Positions 17,426 to 25,951 of a DNA stretch of 64,000 nucleotides are shown here, piece after piece. The notes under the pieces are model-generated. The model worked only from the letters and a program-made list of their open reading frames with translations. It made no database searches and was not told the DNA's origin. The stretch's first letter is position 1; each line of letters opens with the position of its first letter. Origin of the DNA: JBFMEX01 sp040752215 (GTDB lineage: Bacteria > Pseudomonadota > Alphaproteobacteria > Rhizobiales > Hyphomicrobiaceae); contig JBFMEX010000014.1 in the NCBI GenBank assembly GCA_040752215.1, positions 1 to 64,000 on the forward strand. Direction: 5' to 3'. A program made the position numbers and the translations under genes.

Positions 17426-18100
17426 ATGTGCTCGCGCTACAGCCTGACCTCGCCGCCGGAAGCGGTCCGTGCCACCTTCCGCTACGACAACGAGGAGCGT
17501 TTCCCGCCGCGCTACAACATCGCCCCGACGCAGCCGGTGGCGATCGTGCGCACGGCGTCGAGCGGCAAGCGCGAGTTCGCTTTGGTCCGCTGGGGGCTCA
17601 TTCCGTCGTGGGTGAAGGACCCGGCGACGTTCTCGACCCTCATCAACGCGCGCTCGGAGACGGCGGTCTCGAAGCCGTCGTTCCGCGCCGCCATGCGCCA
17701 CCGCCGCTGCCTCGTTCCGGCCGATGCGTACTACGAGTGGACCGGCCCCCAGGGCGCCAAGCAGCCGCACATGGTGCGGCTGGCGAAAGGTGGTCCGTTC
17801 GGTATCGCCGGCATCTGGGAGCACTGGCTCGGGCCCGACGGCAGCGAGATCGAGACCATGGCGATCCTCACCACCACCGCGAGCCGCAGTCTCGCCTGGC
17901 TGCACGACCGCATGCCGGTGATCGTGCCGCCGGAGGCGTATGAACTCTGGCTCGATTGCCGCTCCGGCTCGGCGCGTGACGCCGAGGCGCTGCTGGTGCC
18001 GGCCCGCGACGGGCTGCTGGAGACTATCGCCATCAGCCCGCGGCTCAACAATCCCCGCAACGAAGGCCCCGAGGTGCAGGCTCCAGTCGGCGGGCGCTGA
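17426..18100 (+). CDS. SRAP (SOS response-associated peptidase / HMCES-YedK) protein
   Basis: A 224-residue protein that forms a covalent thiazolidine link to abasic sites in single-stranded DNA. The catalytic Cys2 follows the initiator Met (MCSRYSL), as required in this family. Other conserved pieces are PRYNIAPTQPVAIVR, RWGLIPSWVKDP, INARSETA, RRCLVPADAYYEW and the active-site His in LAWLHDRMPVI. Length is standard. The start at MCSR is fixed by the need for Cys2, although the frame is open for a long way upstream. Confidence 0.95.
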   Translation: MCSRYSLTSPPEAVRATFRYDNEERFPPRYNIAPTQPVAIVRTASSGKREFALVRWGLIPSWVKDPATFSTLINARSETAVSKPSFRAAMRHRRCLVPADAYYEWTGPQGAKQPHMVRLAKGGPFGIAGIWEHWLGPDGSEIETMAILTTTASRSLAWLHDRMPVIVPPEAYELWLDCRSGSARDAEALLVPARDGLLETIAISPRLNNPRNEGPEVQAPVGGR

Positions 18101-18122
18101 CCCGCCGGCACGCCTCGCGCGA

Positions 18123-18719
18123 TCAGTCGTCGCGCGGCGGCAGCTTGTGGGCGATGCCCTTGTGGCACTCGATGCAGGTCTGGCCCTTCTTGAGGCCCTC
18201 CTCCATCTTCTCCTTGGCGCGTGGCGTCTGCTTGTGGAAGTTCATGGCGCCATAGCTGTGGCAGTTGCGGCACTCGTGCGAGTCGTTGGCCATCATCGTC
18301 GCCCACACCCGTTCGGCCATCGCGGGCCGCTCCGCCTCGAACTTCTCGGGCGTGTCGAGCTTGCCGGCGAAATGGTGCCACAGCTCGCCGGTCGCCTTGA
18401 TCTTGCGGATGAGCTTCGGCGTCCACTCCTTCGGCACGTGACAATCGGAGCAGATTGCGCGCACGCCGGAAGGGTTCGAGTAATGCGCCGACTGCTTGTA
18501 CTCCTCGAACGGTTTCGACATCGCGTGGCAGGCGGTGCAGAACTCGAGCCGGTTGGTGTACTCCATGAAGGTGTTGAAGCCACCCCAGAAGATCACGCCG
18601 CCGGCGCCGCCGAGGATCAGCAGCGTAGCGAGCCCGTAGCGGGACGGACCCCAGGCCGCGCGCCACATCCGGCGCAGCCAGCCGACGCGCGGTGTCGCCG
18701 GCGCCTGTTGGGTGCTCAT
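18123..18719 (-). CDS. NapC/NirT-family tetrahaem cytochrome c
   Basis: A 198-residue membrane-anchored multihaem cytochrome. One N-terminal transmembrane helix (YGLATLLILGGAGGVIFWGG, about 28-47) precedes four haem-binding motifs: CTACH, CSDCH, CRNCH and CIECH. This is the NapC/NirT/CymA layout, which oxidises quinol and passes electrons to periplasmic reductases. No nap, nir, tor or dms catalytic gene is in this window. A dihaem cytochrome c gene lies 82 bases upstream on the same strand, so the two form a probable electron-transfer pair. The terminal acceptor is unknown. Confidence 0.9.
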   Translation of the reverse strand: MSTQQAPATPRVGWLRRMWRAAWGPSRYGLATLLILGGAGGVIFWGGFNTFMEYTNRLEFCTACHAMSKPFEEYKQSAHYSNPSGVRAICSDCHVPKEWTPKLIRKIKATGELWHHFAGKLDTPEKFEAERPAMAERVWATMMANDSHECRNCHSYGAMNFHKQTPRAKEKMEEGLKKGQTCIECHKGIAHKLPPRDD

Positions 18720-18801
18720 CGTGCCATCTCCCCGGTCGCCAACGCCGATGCGCCGCCCGCCCGGTGAGGGCGAGCGATGCGGACCAACCGACGGGGTCGG
18801 C

Positions 18802-19515
18802 TCACTTCGGCAGCGTCTGCAGATGCACGGCGATGTCGGCCGCGATCTTGTGGTCGAGGGCGCGCAAGGCGGGCATCGCCTCGGCGGGCTGGCCGTTGAG
18901 GATCTTGTGCATCATCTCGTAGCCGTTGTCTGCGACTGAGCCGAGCGCCGGCGCATTGGCGACCTTCTTGCCATCGACGCCATGACAGCCGGCGCACAAC
19001 GTATTGAAATAGACCTCGCCCTTGGCTCCGTCGCCCTTGGGCTTGTTGGTCGCCGCATCGACGTAGGCGGTCATGTCGATCTGGCCCTTGGCGACGAACA
19101 GCGCGAGATCCTCGGCGTCCTTGGCCGAGAGCTGGGCCTCGGTGTAGGCGTGCGGCGGCTGGCGCAGGCTGGCGGCGATCGCTGCGGGGTCCTTGCCGGC
19201 GGCGGCGCGGATGCCCTTGATGCCGGTCGCGTGACCACCTTTGGCGTAGGCGCCCTCGCTGCCGCGATAGTCCCAGCCGTGACACTCCTTGCAGCGCCAC
19301 GAGGCGTCCTTACCGTACTTGCCGCCCTTGTGCGGATATGCCGGATGATCGTCGCCCGGCTTGGTCGTCTTGTTCTCGGCGAACCACTTGTCGTAGAGAC
19401 GCCCGCCGCGCGCGATCGCGCTTTCCGTCTCCGCCGCCGTCACCGGAGCGGGAACCGAGAGCGCAAGAATGCTGGCGACGAGGCCAGTGATCGCAAAGCT
19501 GCCTGAGTACGACAT
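18802..19515 (-). CDS. Periplasmic dihaem cytochrome c
   Basis: A 237-residue exported protein: signal peptide to about residue 27 (PAPVTAAE), then two class-I-like cytochrome domains with CKECH (about 75) and CAGCH (about 170). The sequence ARGGRLYDKWFAENKTT before the first haem recurs in a group of small dihaem cytochromes often found beside NapC-type genes (recognition from memory). Candidate distal Met ligands occur in YEMMHKI and EAMPALR. A strong GGGAGG RBS precedes the ATG. It heads the operon with the tetrahaem gene. Confidence 0.85.
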   Translation of the reverse strand: MSYSGSFAITGLVASILALSVPAPVTAAETESAIARGGRLYDKWFAENKTTKPGDDHPAYPHKGGKYGKDASWRCKECHGWDYRGSEGAYAKGGHATGIKGIRAAAGKDPAAIAASLRQPPHAYTEAQLSAKDAEDLALFVAKGQIDMTAYVDAATNKPKGDGAKGEVYFNTLCAGCHGVDGKKVANAPALGSVADNGYEMMHKILNGQPAEAMPALRALDHKIAADIAVHLQTLPK

Positions 19516-20017
19516 GTGCTCCTCCCGTTGCTATTGGTTATGTTCAGCTAACGAATCCACTAACGATCAAGCCGGGCGCCTAGCGTGTCGTTGCTCGAAA
19601 TCAACCTCCGCTCGATTGCGCGCATCCGTTGCGGAGGTCACACACGCGATCGGCGGGCAGCAGCTCGCGGGGGGAAAGTTCGCGCTTCGCCTCTCGGGTG
19701 ACGGCGGGTGGCTCGGCGCAGCTGCGCCGGGCGACGTTGGGGTGCTCGGCGAGGTGTGATCCGCCTGCAGTCGTCACGACCAACTCGTTGATTTTCCTGG
19801 TGCGGTAGAAATTGACCAAACCGCGTCATTGGTTGGCGCCCCCCTCGCGGTGGGGGGCCGAAGAGGTTAAAGTGCCATAGTCAACAGCATGCCGCGTCGG
19901 GCAGGCAGGATTCCGCGCCCGAGCGGGCGGGGAAGCGGCCCCGTTCCTTGCCGAGGCCCGGCAGTCGGTCGGTCGTGGCGCGCGCTCGAGCAGCGCGCGT
20001 GCAGGGAGAGTAAGGCT
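19516..20017. other. Gene-free intergenic region with a GC hairpin
   Basis: A 502-base divergent region between the dihaem cytochrome and the coiled-coil gene. Short open frames occur, but none has family resemblance or a good RBS. A CCCCCC-TCGCGGT-GGGGGG hairpin lies at about 19839-19857, followed by moderately A/T-rich sequence. The rest shows lower GC than the coding flanks and should hold both promoters; no consensus boxes could be assigned with confidence. Confidence 0.5.
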
Positions 20018-21757
20018 ATGGGCTACAGGGGCCAGGACATCGATCTGCGCACCCCGCAAACGTGGTCGGAGACGCCGGCCGATCTCGCGCAAACAGAAAA
20101 TGGTCCGCGCGGGCGCGGCTACGATGTGCCGCGCGGCGGACCGATCTGGGTCGACGAAGCATTGCTCGCGTGCTGCAACCACGCCTACGACATCGCCCTC
20201 GCCAATCGCGCAAACGAGGTGCGGCTCGAGCATCTGCTGCATGCCTTGACCCGGCTCGAGGAGGCGATCGAGAGCCTCGAGACGCGCGGCGTGCACGTGG
20301 CGGCGATGCGGCGCGACAGCGCGGCACTGATCGCGGCCGAGGTTCCGGTCGGCTTCTCGAACGGCAAGAGCAGCCCGAGGCGCTCGCCGGAGATGGAGGA
20401 AGCGCTGCGGCTCGCCGCCGAGCAGGCCTACCGGCGCAACGAGCCGGCGAGCATCGACGACCTGCTAGATGTGTTCCTGCTCGCTCGGCCGGATCTGCCC
20501 GGCCTCGCGCTGCTCGAGCGCAACATCGGTCCCGGTGCCGGCGAGACGCCGCTGGATCTGCAGAACGTGCGCCGCTCGGCGTATCTTAGGCGCAGCGAGC
20601 CGGCCGAGCCGCCCCGGCGGCAGCGCGAGCGTCCGCGCCGCAGCGTAACGCGCGCGTTCGCCGAGGAGCCGGCGATGGCGCCCATGCCAGCCGAGCGCGC
20701 GGCGACGATGACCGACCAGATGCAGAACTCGCGCATCGCCGCGCTGGAGCAGATGGTGCGCACTCTCGCCGGCGAGATCTCCGGCTATCGCGGCGAGGCC
20801 AGCCGCGCCAGCCTCGGCATGGGCGAGCGGTTGCAATCGATCGAGCGGCTCGTCTCCGAGGGCGCAGGCGAGGGCATCGCCCGGTTCATCGTCGAGCGCA
20901 TTGCCGCGTTGGAGCGGACCATCGAGGCTCGGCTCGAGCAGCTCGAGCAGTCGGGTCGCGGTGGGGTCGACCTCACGTCGATCGAGAGGCAATTCGGCCA
21001 GTTGCAGGCGAAGCTCGATCCGACGCCGCTGGCGAGCCGGCTGGAGCTGATCGAGGAGGCGGTGCTGAGCCGTGACACCGGCGTCGATGCCGGGCTCGCG
21101 GAGCGTGTCGGCGCGATCGAGCGCGCATTAGAATCCGTCGCGGCGTCGGTGCGCGCGGTCGAGGAGGCGGAGCGGGCGCATCGCACCGAGATCTACGAGG
21201 CGCACGCCTCGCTGACGAGCGAGATCAAGGCAGCCTCGAGCGCGATTGCCGCCGAGGCGCAGCGGGCCGGTGCGCGCCACGCGGAGGCGGACAACGGCTT
21301 CCAGGGGCTCGCCCGGCGCATCGTTGCCATGGAGGCCCAGCTCGCCGAGGGCGCCAAGAAGGCGAGCGAGATGCAGGTCTCCTACAACGAAGACCTCAAA
21401 GAGCTTCACGAGGCGCTGATGAAGCTCAGCACGAACCAGCACACGCTCGCCGGCAGCCTCGACCAATGGCGGCTCGACGCCTCCGGCGACGTATCCGTGA
21501 TCTCCAACAGGCTGGCCTCGCTCGAGGCCGAGGCGGGAAAGCCGATGCGCCTGCTGGAGACTCTCTCCGCCGGCATGGACAGCCTGTCTGGCAACATGGA
21601 GACGATGCACAGGCTGACGGTGCAGCGCTACTACCGCCGCAATCGCTTCTGGTACTGGCTGTTCGGCACCGACGACTGGGTGGCGGCGAGCTGGCCCTCG
21701 CAGGCCGAGCGCATCGAGAGCGAGCAGCGCGCGGTGAGGCCGCTCGGGAGGAAGTGA
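20018..21757 (+). CDS. Large coiled-coil protein with Clp-N-like N-terminal region
   Basis: A 579-residue protein. Residues about 40-180 contain two Clp-N-like helical repeats: VDEALLACCNHAYDIALAN with VRLEHLLHALTRL, then MEEALRLAAEQAYRRNE with SIDDLLDVFLL. That matches the substrate-recognition domain of ClpA/ClpB, but no AAA+ ATPase follows. Residues about 195-235 are an Arg/Pro-rich linker, and 240-540 form long coiled coils with heptads of Leu, Ile and Glu. The end (YYRRNRFWYWLFGTDDW) is aromatic and may touch the membrane. Start ATG has AGGGAGAG upstream. Function unknown; a scaffold or adaptor is an inference. Confidence 0.7.
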   Translation: MGYRGQDIDLRTPQTWSETPADLAQTENGPRGRGYDVPRGGPIWVDEALLACCNHAYDIALANRANEVRLEHLLHALTRLEEAIESLETRGVHVAAMRRDSAALIAAEVPVGFSNGKSSPRRSPEMEEALRLAAEQAYRRNEPASIDDLLDVFLLARPDLPGLALLERNIGPGAGETPLDLQNVRRSAYLRRSEPAEPPRRQRERPRRSVTRAFAEEPAMAPMPAERAATMTDQMQNSRIAALEQMVRTLAGEISGYRGEASRASLGMGERLQSIERLVSEGAGEGIARFIVERIAALERTIEARLEQLEQSGRGGVDLTSIERQFGQLQAKLDPTPLASRLELIEEAVLSRDTGVDAGLAERVGAIERALESVAASVRAVEEAERAHRTEIYEAHASLTSEIKAASSAIAAEAQRAGARHAEADNGFQGLARRIVAMEAQLAEGAKKASEMQVSYNEDLKELHEALMKLSTNQHTLAGSLDQWRLDASGDVSVISNRLASLEAEAGKPMRLLETLSAGMDSLSGNMETMHRLTVQRYYRRNRFWYWLFGTDDWVAASWPSQAERIESEQRAVRPLGRK

Positions 21758-21882
21758 AGGGGGGCTCTCGTCATCTTGGCCCTCGGGAGTTCGGCTCTAT
21801 CTCAACATGATGTTGGCCGATCCTGAGCCTGCGTGATGCGCAGCGCGGAGGGATCGGCGCCGCTGTGCCCTTGCGTCCCCGC

Positions 21883-22839
21883 TTAGCGGGCCGCTGGCTT
21901 GAGCAGCGGGGCGGTGGGTGCGGGATCGCTCGCGGCGACCTTGGTGGCCCAGCCGCCGGCGTCGACGACGGCGGTGTCCGTGGCGGCGGACGGCTTCAGC
22001 GCCGGTCCGCCCTTGGCCACGTGGGCCGACGCGATCGCCTCGCCCGGGGCGGACTTGGGATCGAGCCTGACGATCTGGCGGATGATCTGCGTGTCGGCGG
22101 CGGCGACCTGCACCGGCTGGTCCTTGGCCGCCATCTGCTGGCTTTCGTCGTAGCGGCCCTGCAGGCCGAGCACGAGAGCGAGGTTCTGGCGCACCCTCGG
22201 GTTGGCGCCGCTCGACGCGCTCGCCTGGCGCAGCATTTCCTCGGCCTTGACCGCCTCTCCGTTCATGGTGTGAGCCAGTGCCAGGTTGTTGAGGAGCGAG
22301 GGGTGATCGGGAGCGAGGGCCAGCGCGCGCTCGTAGAACGGGATCGCCTTCTTGTACTCGCCTTCCTTGGCGTGCGCGGTGCCGCGGGCGGCGATCACGC
22401 GCCAGTCGGGGTTGGCCGGATCGTCGGCAGCCTCGAGCAAGCCCTTGGCGATCTGCACCTGGTCGAGATCGAGTGCGAGACGGCCATACTCGGAGGCGAG
22501 CTCGCGGCTCTGGCCATGCAGCACGGCGAGCTGCTGGAGCACGGCGAGCGCGCGCTGCTTGTCGCCCATCGCCTTCAGGTTCTTGGCGTAGGCGAGGCCG
22601 GTCTTCAGGTCGCGCGGGTTCTCGGAGAATTTCTTGCCCCAGTAGGTGGTGGCCAGGGCGAGGCTCTGCTCGGGCGTCTCGCCGGTCTTCGGCGAGGGCA
22701 CGCCCGACGCGAGCAGGTCGGGACCGCCGCTACCGATCTGGGCGCAGGCCGACATCATCAGGCTGGCGGCGAGCGCGGCGGCGAGCGCCGTCGACGAACG
22801 CCGCTCCCCGGTGCTGGAATTGCCCGCCTTCGCCGCCAT
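21883..22839 (-). CDS. TPR lipoprotein, TadD-like
   Basis: A 318-residue exported protein. The signal peptide ends in a lipobox (SLMMSAC, Cys near residue 32), so it is a probable outer-membrane lipoprotein. At least four tetratricopeptide-like repeats follow (about 80-240), including AIPFYERALALAPDHPSLLNNLALAH. The combination resembles TadD, the TPR lipoprotein of the tight-adherence pilus system, although no other tad gene is in this window. The C-terminal 90 residues are Ala/Pro-rich and low complexity. MAAKAGN is chosen as the start because a signal peptide follows; an open extension of twelve codons exists. Confidence 0.78.
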   Translation of the reverse strand: MAAKAGNSSTGERRSSTALAAALAASLMMSACAQIGSGGPDLLASGVPSPKTGETPEQSLALATTYWGKKFSENPRDLKTGLAYAKNLKAMGDKQRALAVLQQLAVLHGQSRELASEYGRLALDLDQVQIAKGLLEAADDPANPDWRVIAARGTAHAKEGEYKKAIPFYERALALAPDHPSLLNNLALAHTMNGEAVKAEEMLRQASASSGANPRVRQNLALVLGLQGRYDESQQMAAKDQPVQVAAADTQIIRQIVRLDPKSAPGEAIASAHVAKGGPALKPSAATDTAVVDAGGWATKVAASDPAPTAPLLKPAAR

Positions 22840-23034
22840 TGCCGCCTCCCGCTGGTCCCGCCCGGGACGAATCATGTCCTCTATGCGTAGCTTTCTGGGA
22901 CGCCGGTCAACAAAGCCTTAAGCCATGGCCGGAGTGAACGGGCACCGGGCTCCGTGCAACCGTTTTTGCGCCGCGAGCCGAGTTGGGCTAATCGGAGTGA
23001 ACGGCCGGGCGGGCGGCCGACGAGAGCGAGGGCC

Positions 23035-24474
23035 ATGAGCGATCACGATCCTTCTGCGCATGCCGTGCCGGGCGATCTGTTCGCCGAGCCCGAGGCTGGC
23101 CAGCCCACGATCCCGATCCGGCTGCTCCGGCAAGGCGCGGCGCCGGTGGAGTGGCCCGGGTCCACGGATGCCCAGCGGCGTTGGCTGGAGGCGCAGAACT
23201 TCCAGCCGGCGGCCAGGAAGCAGGCGCTGCTGCCGGCGGCGGACGGCGGCCTCGGCGGCGTCGTGCTCGGTCTCGGCGACGGACGGGCGGGTGAGCCGTC
23301 GGGCTCCTCCGATCTGCTGGTCGGAGGGCTCTCCGCCAGTCTGCCGGCCGGTGTCTACCGGCTCGAAGGGGCCGAGCAGGCCGAGCGTGCGGCGCTGGCC
23401 TGGGGCCTCGGCGGCTATCGCTTCCGCCGCTACAAGACCGCAGCCGACGCGGAGCCGCGGGCCCGGCTCGTGTGGCCGGACGGCGTCGACCGCAAGCGGG
23501 TGCTGGCCATTCTCGACGGCGTGTGGCTCGGCCGCGATCTCATCAACACGCCGGCCTCCGATCTCGGTCCGGCGGAGCTGGAGGCGACGGCACGCGATCT
23601 CGCCGCCCGTCACGGCGCGGAGATCCGGGTCGTCACCGGCGAGGAGCTCCTCGCCCAGAATTTCCCGATGATCCATGCCGTCGGACGGGCCAGCATGCGG
23701 GCACCGCGGCTCATCGATCTGCGGTGGGACGGTTCGGGCGGCAATGGGCCGCGCGTCAGTCTTGTCGGCAAGGGTGTGTGCTTCGACACCGGCGGGCTCG
23801 ACATCAAGCCGTCGAGCGCGATGCTGCTGATGAAGAAGGACATGGGCGGGGCGGCGAGCGTGCTGGCGCTCGGCCATATGATCATGGCGCTCGCCCTGCC
23901 GGTGCGGCTCAGGGTGCTGATCCCGGCAGTCGAGAACTCAATCGCCGGCGACGCGTTCCGGCCGAGTGACGTCTTGACCAGCCGGGCCGGCAAGACGGTC
24001 GAGGTGGGGAACACCGATGCGGAAGGTCGCCTCGTGCTCGCTGACGCGCTGGCGCTCGCCGACGAGGAGGCGCCCGACTGGCTTATGTGCTTCGCGACGC
24101 TGACCGGAGCCGCGCGGGTGGCGCTCGGGCCCGACCTGCCGGCGCTCTTCACCGACGATGATGCGCTGGCGGTGGCGCTGGCCAGGGCCGGCCATGAGAT
24201 CGGCGATCCCGTGTGGCGCCTGCCGTTGTGGAATGGCTACGAGCGCAACCTCGACAGCGAGGTGGCTGACATGGGCAACGTTTCCGACGGACCCTTTGCC
24301 GGCGCGGTAACGGCGGCCTTGTTTCTGCGCCGGTTCGTGGGCAAGGCTCGACGCTTCGCCCATTTCGATCTCTACGGGTGGCGGCCGGCGCCGCGCGCGC
24401 TCGGACCGAAGGGGGGCGAGCCGCAGACGGCGCGCGCGGTGCTCGAGGCGCTGGGGAAGGAGTGGACATCGTGA
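23035..24474 (+). CDS. Leucyl aminopeptidase family protein (M17)
   Basis: A 479-residue cytosolic metallo-aminopeptidase. The M17 active-site blocks are present: VGKGVCFDTGGLDIKPS with KKDMGGAAS (metal-binding Lys and Asp), and the family signature NTDAEGRLVLADAL. It removes N-terminal residues from peptides using two metal ions. The stop codon overlaps the GTG start of the next gene (NlpC/P60), an arrangement expected when both act on the same peptide pool; cleavage of murein-derived peptides is inferred from this pairing. The start ATG has GAGGG upstream. Divergent from the TPR lipoprotein. Confidence 0.93.
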   Translation: MSDHDPSAHAVPGDLFAEPEAGQPTIPIRLLRQGAAPVEWPGSTDAQRRWLEAQNFQPAARKQALLPAADGGLGGVVLGLGDGRAGEPSGSSDLLVGGLSASLPAGVYRLEGAEQAERAALAWGLGGYRFRRYKTAADAEPRARLVWPDGVDRKRVLAILDGVWLGRDLINTPASDLGPAELEATARDLAARHGAEIRVVTGEELLAQNFPMIHAVGRASMRAPRLIDLRWDGSGGNGPRVSLVGKGVCFDTGGLDIKPSSAMLLMKKDMGGAASVLALGHMIMALALPVRLRVLIPAVENSIAGDAFRPSDVLTSRAGKTVEVGNTDAEGRLVLADALALADEEAPDWLMCFATLTGAARVALGPDLPALFTDDDALAVALARAGHEIGDPVWRLPLWNGYERNLDSEVADMGNVSDGPFAGAVTAALFLRRFVGKARRFAHFDLYGWRPAPRALGPKGGEPQTARAVLEALGKEWTS

Positions 24475-25394
24475 GCGATCGAAACCGCGATAGCGACGAG
24501 ACGCTGGTGCGCGCCGACCCGCCATCGACGCCGCTGCTGCTCGATCCGCGGCGTTATGCCTACCGCGCAGACCTCGCCGCGGAATCCCTCTACGGCCGGG
24601 TCAGCGCGCCGCGCTACGCGCCCGGCAGGCCGGCGCAGGTGGCGCGACCCTCGGTGCCGCTCCGGCGCCGACCAGTGGCGGGGCAGGGCTTCGACACCGA
24701 GGCGCTGCTCGGCGAGCGGGTGATGGTCTACGAGGTGGCCGAGCGCTGGGCGTGGGTGCAGCTCGAGCGCGACGGCTACGTCGGCTATTTGCCGGCGGAA
24801 GCGCTCACCAACGAGGTGGTCGAGACCACGCATCGCGTGAAGTCGATCGGCACCTTCATCTACCCTGAGGCCGACATCAAGTCGCCGCCGCTGATGCATG
24901 CGAGCCTCAACGCCGAGCTGACGGTGGTGGACGGCGACGAGCGCTTCTCGCGGCTGGCACAGGGCGGCTTTGTCGTCTCCCGGCACATTGCCGCGAAGGA
25001 CCGCTTCGCGCGCGATTTCGTCGACATCGCCGAGCGGCTCTCCGGAACGCCTTACCTGTGGGGCGGCAAGACGCGGATAGGTCTCGATTGCTCGGGGCTG
25101 GTGCAGGTGTCGTTGCATGCCGCCGGTATCGACTGTCCGCGCGACAGCGACTTGCAGGAGGCCGAGCTCGGCACCAGTGTGCTGATACCTGAGGATCTGG
25201 AAGGACTGCGGCGTGGCGACCTCGTGTTCTGGAAGGGGCACGTCGGCATCATGGTCGACGGGCTGATGCTGCTGCACGCCAACGCGCATCACATGGCGGT
25301 GGTGGCCGAGACGCTGCCGGAGGCGGTCGAGCGGATCGCCAAGGCGGGGCTCGAGATCAGCGCCATCAAGCGGCTCGGGGCGGCGTCGGCGTAG
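24471..25394 (+). CDS. NlpC/P60 (C40) endopeptidase with SH3 domains
   Basis: A 307-residue cysteine peptidase. Two SH3-like segments (about 75-175, including WAWVQLERDGYVGYLPAEAL) precede a C40 catalytic domain: GTPYLWGGKTRIGLDCSGLVQ holds the nucleophilic Cys, and KGHVGIM the catalytic His, with HANAHH further on. Families with this layout (YkfC-like) cut D-Glu-diamino-acid bonds in muropeptides. There is no signal peptide, which favours cytoplasmic peptide recycling. The GTG start overlaps the preceding stop by 4 bases, with GGAAGGAG upstream, so translation is coupled to the aminopeptidase. Confidence 0.9.
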   Translation: MSDRNRDSDETLVRADPPSTPLLLDPRRYAYRADLAAESLYGRVSAPRYAPGRPAQVARPSVPLRRRPVAGQGFDTEALLGERVMVYEVAERWAWVQLERDGYVGYLPAEALTNEVVETTHRVKSIGTFIYPEADIKSPPLMHASLNAELTVVDGDERFSRLAQGGFVVSRHIAAKDRFARDFVDIAERLSGTPYLWGGKTRIGLDCSGLVQVSLHAAGIDCPRDSDLQEAELGTSVLIPEDLEGLRRGDLVFWKGHVGIMVDGLMLLHANAHHMAVVAETLPEAVERIAKAGLEISAIKRLGAASA

Positions 25395-25399
25395 AGGAG

Positions 25400-25759
25400 A
25401 TGACGATGGCGACGGGTGGCTCGGACCAAGGCACCGCGAGGCTCACGCCGGCCGAGGCCGCGCCGCTCGTCGGCCGCGAGCGCCTGGCCGTGCGTCTCGT
25501 CGGCATGGGGCTCATGATTTTCGCGGCGTTGATCGCCTGGCGGCTCGCTTTCGGCGAGATCGGTGGGCTCGGGCTCGTCGCGCTCGCGCTTGCTGCGCTG
25601 CTTGTGGCGGCGGCGGCAGTGATGCCGTCGCTGACGCGCTGTCCGCGCTGCGGGGCCTCGCTCGGCCGCCAGTCGCTCGCCATGCTGCCGGATCACTGCG
25701 CGTCGTGCGGGGTCGAGATTCCGCGGCCGGATCTGCTCGATGGCGAGATCGACAATTGA
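25400..25759 (+). CDS. Small membrane protein with C-terminal zinc ribbon
   Basis: A 119-residue protein with two adjacent transmembrane helices (about 30-50 and 55-75, LVALALAALLVAAAAV) and a C-terminal zinc-ribbon-like pair CPRC (about 81) and CASC (about 99). It begins six bases after the stop of the NlpC/P60 gene with an AGAGGAG box, so it is the third gene of that operon. The function is unknown. The metal site could be structural. Confidence 0.7.
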   Translation: MTMATGGSDQGTARLTPAEAAPLVGRERLAVRLVGMGLMIFAALIAWRLAFGEIGGLGLVALALAALLVAAAAVMPSLTRCPRCGASLGRQSLAMLPDHCASCGVEIPRPDLLDGEIDN

Positions 25760-25951
25760 TACCGCCGGTGCCGTCCGGGCTGCGGCCAGAGGCGCAGCAT
25801 TCATCCGGCCTCGGTACCTGCTATCGTCATCAAAATGCCAACAGACCGCCGGTAGTGGGCAAGTAAACCCGGCATGCTTCAGGGTTTCCCTCACCTCGCA
25901 GGCGGGGAGAGGAGTGGCCGGGTCGCGGGCTCGACGGGTGATGGGGGACAC

